Source: Eumeta japonica (Eukaryota > Arthropoda > Insecta > Lepidoptera > Psychidae). From it: a stretch of DNA of 64,000 nt. The translations under genes and the position numbers were made by a program. Within the stretch, counting starts at the first letter, position 1. Each line of letters opens with the position of its first letter. Below the pieces are notes generated by a model. It was not told where the DNA came from, searched no databases, and saw nothing but the letters and a program-made list of their open reading frames with translations. Location of the stretch: positions 1 through 64,000 of the forward strand of contig BGZK01001271.1 in NCBI GenBank assembly GCA_005406025.1. Direction: 5' to 3'. Below, one piece after another: positions 57,701-64,000 of this stretch.

Positions 57701-59985
57701 ATCATAAATGTGATACTTCGTGCTGTTTGGTTACTTGTAACTCAATTACGCATATATATCTGAACGTATTTAGATGAAAGTAAGGACACAGATAAAATAT
57801 TTTCTGTGTTATACCCAAGATATTTTATACATGCCATTAATACAGTACTATGTTATAATTTGCAAGCGACTGAAATTGCTGTAATTACATATTTAGAATA
57901 TTTTTAAAGTACCATGTGATGTTAACAAACTTAAAAAATTAAATTTAGAACGAAGAGATGCAAATATGCTTGCATACTACTTACCTAAATTTATTAAATG
58001 CATTTGGGTGCATAGTACATATAGTTACATATAGGCGGGTGATTTGATTGTTATTGTTGGCTATTGAAAATGGTGGACAATTAAAAACACTTGTAACCAG
58101 AATTTGTTGAAAATAATTTACTTTGTCTTTAATTATAAAACTTTGTAACTACGATTTTTCCTAGATTTTTAGAAGATGTACTTCGTAAGTTATAGGGATC
58201 AACCAAATTTATTGACAGAAGCCGCAAATACATCTCAAAAAAACTCACTTGAAAAAACTTTAATGCATTTTTAAATACTTATCCATTGCGATACCTATAT
58301 AATTTATGTAATGGAGAGTGCGAAACTAATTTCATCTCTCAATTATATATGGTATATTAATTTAATTTATCTTTCGTAATATATTTGTGTGAACGGTGCA
58401 CACAAGGCACATCTGCCTCGACATTTTTATCAGAATCAATAAAAATATAGCGGAATCATAAGTTAAGGTTGTCATACGGGGATGGACAAGCAGAGGGGCA
58501 TGAATAACTTTTAAGGGTTTTCTTCTACTCTCTGGTCAAGTAACTCTAATAAAAATTATGCGGAAGGGATGTCGAAATTTTTTGTAAGTACTATTAAAAA
58601 TATAGACGCTATAAGCAGACGGACGAAAGAACTGGTGCACGCAGTGAGATTTGTACATACGGAACCCTAAAAAGGGATCGACATGAATGAAAAGGAAAAC
58701 AATCACAAGGACGCAGTGGCGAAAGCGGTCGTGGGCGAGAGCCGCGACCGTCGCCACTTAGAACAATTTATGCATCGAAAAGGTCAAGATGAATCCAAAT
58801 TAATGCGGAGGACGTGCCCGTCGCGGCTTTAATAGTTCTCGACACGTTTTCTGGCGTGTCTGCCATTCGTGTGCATTTAAATACTCCAATACTTGCGACT
58901 GCTTTCTTATTTATTATTTTTACTGAATCAGTTTTGTTGCACTTGCAAAAAAAAAAACTCCACACCAGTTCATTAGGCTATTCCTTTAGGATTCCGCAAG
59001 TAAAAACAACAAATAAATTACATTTTAATTTCAACCCTCTATAATTCAACTGTTTTCTCATCGATACTGGTGAAATGTTAGAGTCAGATGCCGGCTGTAA
59101 GGCAGTTTACACAATGGTTATAGATAATATATAATCACTGCGTGAGCTGTCATACAGTTGACTGTTACAAAAAAAATCAGGGGCTGGTTTTCCACACATA
59201 AAATTGAGGGCTTAAAATTTTTTTTTCACGAACCACGCACTACATTTTCCTCTCAGATGTATATTTTGCAGTTCATGAACCTTTTAACTTTTCAATTATG
59301 TGTTTTAACTTAAAAAAGCAGTAATAAAGTTTTATTATAAAAACTTTTGCAGGCTTTTAGATATCCTTCATTTTAGATTAACAATGGTAAGAATCTAATT
59401 AGCGGCCAATATACTGTTTACACATATATTTTTGTCTAAATTATTTTACATTATATTTTTGAAATTTATAAGAAGTGATGCCTATACGCATTATATTTAA
59501 AGTGAAATTGCAACTTTCACTTCATTTTGTTCAAGCCCTGAATGTAGGTTTCGACCCCCACTTTAGACGGTCTTTCATATCGTCATTAATTATTCATTTA
59601 CGAAACAAAAATATTAAGTACGATATAGAAACGTTTATATACGGTATAACATAACTTTTCTTTACAAAAAAATATTATAATAGAATTATACGAATTTTCT
59701 ATAGCTTTTTTTTTCTATTATGGATATATTACAAATCTTCTTTCTGAATGAACATTTCAGTTATATGGCGTGCTTTTCAAGTTCTCTTTTTAATAGATAA
59801 GTAAGAAAACCTTAAAACGATAAACCGACCTAAGTAGGTATATCTGTCTGAATAATATGAGCGATTTTTACTACATCAAAAAAAAAACTGCCCAAAGCAC
59901 CAATGCGGCATATCGTACATCACATCTCACAAAATTACCAAGATCATATCGCAACAGAAGGCTTCTAACGTCAGCCCGAAAACAG
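57701..59985. other. No gene recognised
   Basis: Mostly AT-rich. GGAACCCTAAAAAGG near 58.66 kb is a common repeat end. A GC-richer spot at 58710-58860 includes GGTCGTGGGCGAGAGCCGC. Frames of 65-76 codons on both strands overlap each other and have no recognisable motif. Confidence 0.45.
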
Positions 59986-59988
59986 TAA

Positions 59989-60151
59989 ATGGCTCGTGTA
60001 AAATTCGATTACAGCGCCTCGGCTCGTTCCGTTACGGCGAAGAATTTGACGGTTACTTACCCTAGGAGTGGCCGGATGGCTCGGCCTTGGCTTGCCCCGA
60101 TAATCTATTGTAATCTGAAGAATTCGTTATTGAGCCTCTTCGTGGTGTTAG
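59989..60151 (+). CDS. Candidate first coding exon with a hydrophobic end; strand uncertain
   Basis: An ATG in good context (GTAAATGG) at 59989 opens 54 codons plus one base ending at GTAAGT (60152-60157). The peptide begins MARVKFDYSASARSV and ends with a hydrophobic stretch, NSLLSLFVVLG. A second ATG at 60076 gives MARPWLAPIIYCNLKNSLL, which would be a plausible signal peptide broken by a phase-1 intron, a common place for introns in secreted and receptor genes. An acceptor-like TTACTTACCCTAG ends at 60065. The minus strand offers an equally neat 57-base exon (60121-60065, acceptor TTCTTCAG, donor GTAAGT). Its peptide would include DYRGKPRPSHPATP, so the coding strand is undecided. No family is recognised. 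Confidence 0.35.
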
Positions 60152-60159
60152 GTAAGTAA

Positions 60160-60510
60160 AACCTTCAATTCTTAATATAGACCGTCAAAATTTATTTTGA
60201 TGAGATAATGTCAACACACCCTAATAAAAGTATCGCCATCAATCGGACAATTTAAACGAGTATTACTATAAATTGCAACTTCGAATCAGGAAATTTTGAT
60301 AGCTAGTCAACAACACAATCCTGACCGATATTTAAATTCCCTCTGTAGAATCTGGACACGAGCTTTAAGAAGAAGGGTTTCGTCATAAAAATGTGTCATA
60401 ACGAGTTAATATACGCACAGCATTCATATTCCAGCTTTTGCGTCGTACCTTTGATCCCACAAAGAACAGTCCGATTAACCCGTGACGGTCACTGCTTCCA
60501 AAAAATTTAT
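60160..60510. other. No gene seen
   Basis: If the exon before it is real and on the plus strand, this is intron. A 63-codon frame from 60391 runs into the GC spike to its right and is probably a by-product. Confidence 0.4.
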
Positions 60511-60512
60511 GT

Positions 60513-60558
60513 AGCGCTGCGCGCCCCCGCCCCGCCCGCGCCGCCGCGCCGCGGCCTG
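60513..60558. other. Very GC-rich spike with Sp1-like CCCGCCCCGCCC
   Basis: About 46 bases that are almost wholly G and C, containing CCCCCGCCCCGCCCGCGCCG, within AT-rich DNA. It could be a binding cluster for Sp/KLF-type zinc-finger proteins or simply a GC simple repeat. Confidence 0.5.
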
Positions 60559-61880
60559 ATACGCTTTTCCAAGTTTCTATAATTCATGTCGTGAATTATG
60601 GGAATAAGAGCCTAGGATTTATTCCTTTTTTTTCCGCCAGCCGAATTCCCCTGGAATTTTAAAGAGTTTCTTTGTTTGCGAGGGCATGTACCGTGAGCTC
60701 TAATTAAAATGTTGACGTTGAAAATATTGGTGCTAGCCAGTGCTCTCTTCAATTTAAAATAAAATTTAATATTTTAGGACATTTCGAAATTAATTTGAAA
60801 GTTCATCTCTACATGCAACTATGAAAACATTTTTAATTTAATAATAAATAAAATTTTATATGTCCATAAGTTCCATTTGATTATAATATGTTTATGTAAT
60901 AAAATTGTAATACATTTGATTAAACAAGGGAAGCGTTAAACATCGATGATGGTTTTGTGACTTGTGTGCTTTCCTTAATATCACATTGAACAATATTATT
61001 TTTAGATAAAATCTTAAAGAGCAAAACTAGTCACGATTTTTTATATCAAATACGACACAGGGACGACTTACTCACCTAACCTTCATCAAGGTTCTCTGAA
61101 AAACTTCATACTACTAGGTATATTAAATTTTTAAAATTATTGAAAATGAAATGATCCATTTCCATAATTGTTTAATTTTTCTTCATTATAACTTAAACAA
61201 TAGTGACAATGTTCTTGTAAGTTGCTGTAATCTAACTTAAATTTTTGAATTCTTAACTAATAATATATTTGGAATAAATAGTATTTAGATTTTTGTTAAC
61301 TTTTTTATTTATAAATGTTATTTAAGAATTTTTAAAATTTGTGTAAAAATCAAGCAAAAAATCAATGATATTATATTTAGGCTGAGGTATATAGGTTACT
61401 TATCAACCTTTTATGTCGATGCATTTGCAATATGCATTACAGAATACAAGGCTACAAGATTAGTAACGATCACAATTTCGATATTTTACATATGCATGAG
61501 AAGCGGTTGTATTTAAATGTTTGAAATTTCAAAATATAAAGATAGTGGTAAATGTTTAATAATCAAATTGATAGATATTTATTATATAAATTGGCGTTGT
61601 TGATCGTTTGTCTGTGGGAATTTGGGTAAAAATTTGGTGATGCCTATTCAGCGACAATCGACAAGCACATTTATTTATGACAGTCTATGACTACTGGTCG
61701 AGGGTCTGTTAACATTTAACATTCTGCACACTGCACGGGCGTGTGTCGAGGTGGTTGGGAGCGCATCTGTTGGTAATTTTGATATTCCTGGTACCCTGAT
61801 AGAAGTGTATTTCTGACATTTCCTGGGGATATGCTTATTTGGCACGAAACGTACACAGAAATTGGATTCTAATTGTTTGG
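60559..61880. other. No gene seen
   Basis: AT-rich, with one GC-richer patch at 61720-61790 (CACTGCACGGGCGTGTGTCG, then AGGTGGTTGGGAGCGC). No frame or repeat was recognised. Confidence 0.45.
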
Positions 61881-61884
61881 CGGA

Positions 61885-62105
61885 TTAAAGACCTCTTCCG
61901 CCATTCCCTTTTAAACAGACATTTAACAAAAAGTCGCTTTTAAAATAAAATCTGCATTCCATTTTAACATTAAAATTTGCTTCTTTATTTTAATAGGTTT
62001 TAGCCCAAATAAGCATTAAAAGAAAGATGTAGAACGCAAATTTTATTTTAAAATTGAATTTTTGTTAAATGTTCATTGAAAAAAAGGTGGTGGAAAAGGC
62101 CCTAA
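61885..62105. mobile_element. Foldback MITE, copy 1
   Basis: The left half, with GACCTCTTCCGCCATTCCC and ACATTTAACAAAAAGTC, is the inverted complement of the right half, with AATGTTCATTGAAAAAAAGG and TGGTGGAAAAGGCCCTAA. Both halves continue inward with TTTTAAAATAAAAT(C/T)TGC. The ends follow TTARGRCCTTTTCC(A/G)CC. A TA- or TTA-flanked insertion is possible. No protein is encoded. A second copy lies 540 bases away. Confidence 0.75.
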
Positions 62106-62647
62106 GATATACAAAATACTGGAACTTGTTTAGGTGTTTGATATCTGTCAATCCTCTAGAATCAATATTCAATTCTTTAGATAGAGATTCAAAGTACAAG
62201 AACAGATTAGAAGGTTAACGATGTGTTGCATGTTGCATATAAATACAGGTTGCAGACTAATTGTCTCGAGTTCGCCAGCATTATACCGTTAATCGCGTGT
62301 CTTACAAAGTACGTTTATCTTCTTCTAATTACATACTTCTCGCGTTGTGTTGTAATCTTATAGACAACGTGTAATACTCTTGGTGTATCTTCATTTTACA
62401 TTTTGCCTTTTTGTTACGTGATACATTAAATTTTTCTGTCTGTGGAATGATTTTATTTCAAAACTTGTCACTGTGATAACTACACAAAATTTTAATAAAT
62501 GGTAATAATTTTTAAGCTTCGAAAATACACAATTTCTTATTCTAGCATCGAATGAACTTAACAAAGTCAAAGGAACTTTATTGTTGGTCGAAAGTTAAAG
62601 CGAAGAAATTTTTTTTCTCCGTTCGGAATACATTTTTTCTTAACTTT
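62106..62647. other. No gene seen
   Basis: AT-rich DNA separating two related MITEs. Nothing was recognised. Confidence 0.5.
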
Positions 62648-62850
62648 TTAAGTCTCTTCAATCATCTCTCTTTTAATTAACTTTTAACAAAAGTCACTTT
62701 CAAAAGAAAATTTGCGTTCCACGTCCTCCTTTTAACGGTTGTTAATGGTTGTAAAAACCGTTAAAAGGAGGATGTGAAACGCAAAAATGATTTTAAAAGT
62801 GACATTTTGTTATAAGTCAGTTTAAAGGAAATGGCGGAAAAGGTCCTAAT
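62648..62850. mobile_element. Foldback MITE, copy 2
   Basis: It has the same terminal layout as copy 1: an inverted AACAAAAGTCACTTT / AAAGTGACATTTTGTT pair, and GGCGGAAAAGGTCCTAA at the right end. Its centre forms a near-perfect stem, CGTCCTCCTTTTAACGGTT against AACCGTTAAAAGGAGGATG. Copy 1 has an unrelated or more diverged centre. The left terminus is eroded. Confidence 0.75.
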
Positions 62851-63880
62851 TCTTTTGTAACGACATAAAATCTTGTTAAAAAAAAGTTTATTTAATAGAT
62901 TATGCTATTATGAATGTAACGTAACTATGTAATAAAATGTAATTGTATAAAATTATATTTCATGTTTTAGCTGACTGGATCGTTAATATCAAGGAAATAT
63001 CTAAAGTAGTTTAAATAGATATCTATAAATAAAACAATACCATAATTTTACGTACAATGAAATAAAAAATTGCAAATAAATAAAAATTTATTAATATTGA
63101 TTATTAGTCGAAAAAATTTCTAATGTCTGGGAAGTCAAGACGGATTTATGACATGACAGAAAAATCAGATAGGTATAATATTCCTCTTTAGTTGAGTTTT
63201 ATTTTCCAAAGCCGTAAATCACACACAGCACTCTCAAAGTAATTTACAGGAATAAATCGTCGCCGGATTCGGCGATATAGCCCTCTTAAAAAGTTCTAAA
63301 CTTTAATTTCGAGCCTGTTTTATCATTAAAGTGATGTTTAATTAAGAACTTCATCGGAATTATGGAATCGGTTGAATTTGTCTAGAAACTGGACGGTATT
63401 GAGGAAGGAAAATGTTCATTTATTTAGAGAAGAAATAATTTAAATAGAAAAATTTGGTAATTCGTTCTGATTATGCACCGTTGCTGTTGATTAAACGTTT
63501 TCTTGATACCGGATGCGATTGGAATGAGACACTTTTTTTTTTTAATATTAGTCATGCTACATAATTAAGATTAAAGAAATCTACCTCGGCAGAAATAATG
63601 TAGAGGATAATATATTTTTGAAACAAACACCGTGACTTTGAAAGCATAATTGTTTATTACTTTTGGGACATAAGGAATATTTTTTATTATTCATTTGTAT
63701 GTGTCTTCTAAAAACCATTGAACTCTACGTTTATTACGTACATTCAAATAAACTATTAATTTTTAATATCTTCTTATATTTCGTTTTTGCAGAAGAGTTT
63801 TAATGTGTCACTTTCATTTTCTCTTCACAACTTCTGATGGTGGCCAATATGGCAATCAGTTATAGTAGTTAAAATAATTT
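62851..63880. other. No gene seen
   Basis: AT-rich DNA, with a small GC-richer patch at 63255-63285 (CGTCGCCGGATTCGGCGA) containing a short palindrome. No gene is visible. Confidence 0.45.
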
Positions 63881-63884
63881 AGAT

Positions 63885-63985
63885 TCATACTTGATTCAAT
63901 GAAGCAGGAGAGATATGCGATGATCATACCATGTGCAAATCTATAGTCTCTGCCTACCCATCTGGTAAATAGGCGTGAGTTTATA
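63885..63985 (+). mobile_element. 3' end of the same LINE as at 31 and 41 kb
   Basis: One frame reads FNEAGEICDDHTMCKSIV then SAYPSGK and a stop (63957-63959 region). This corresponds to the usual VSEAREICKDRTKWRSVVSAYPSGK end of this lepidopteran LINE. The non-coding tail ATAGGCGTGAGTTTATATTA and a short AATAATAATAA repeat follow, as expected at an intact 3' terminus. The fragment is only about 100 bases and 5'-truncated. Confidence 0.85.
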
Positions 63986-64000
63986 TTACAATAATAATAA

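Noticed and set aside
1..64000. CRISPR array, bacterial operon, phage or rRNA
   Set aside because: There are no regularly spaced identical repeats, no dense coding, no ribosome-binding patterns and no rRNA-like segments. The DNA is eukaryotic.

Overview
The window is AT-rich eukaryotic DNA and almost certainly comes from a lepidopteran (moth or butterfly). The main evidence is interspersed repeats. These include three 3' ends of one non-LTR retrotransposon with the familiar moth/butterfly tail, a second LINE 3' end with the 'GCGGGTACCTATTCACAAGG ... GCCGGCAACGCAC' tail, and repeats that open with 'GTCTGTCTGTTAC' and close with 'GCGGGCAAAAGCTA'. There is no prokaryotic-style gene organisation. 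No open frame exceeds about 130 codons, and the longest frames are shadows of transposon relics. I recognise no complete host protein. The window reads as intergenic or intronic DNA, possibly inside a long gene.

Layout. 1-14.1 kb: mostly featureless AT-rich DNA with a TTAC microsatellite, degenerate GATCGGGATT-type arrays, one GC-rich candidate exon (about 5.03 kb) and a minus-strand copy of a dispersed repeat (11.7-12.35 kb). 14.5-15.3 kb: a CpG-rich promoter region followed by the best host-gene signal, a plus-strand first exon whose last three bases are an ATG, directly before a GTAAGT donor. 16.27-17.12 kb: a dead mariner. 19.9-21.5 kb: short palindromes, a long AT microsatellite and a strong twin hairpin. 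22.9-24.5 kb: a hAT transposase relic. 24.5-26.2 kb: a dispersed repeat and a roughly 120-bp minisatellite. 30.2-32.6 kb: the same dispersed repeat with a truncated LINE inserted. 36.6-42 kb: further repeat fragments and GC islands.

44.4-50.35 kb holds the most striking structure: two arms of about 2.17 kb in inverted orientation, about 97-99% identical where I compared them, around a 1.58-kb spacer. Each arm carries a promoter-like block (TGACGTCA plus an initiator-like site) pointing inward, so a transcript from the left arm could fold into a very long hairpin RNA.

50.36-64 kb: more dispersed repeats, a MITE-like palindrome, a 250-340-bp direct duplication, GC islands, a short GC-rich locus near 60 kb with exon-like signals on both strands, two related foldback MITEs near 62 kb and another LINE 3' end at the right edge.

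If the exon at 15.3 kb is real, most of what lies to its right may be its first intron or introns. That is inference, because no downstream exon could be joined to it with confidence.
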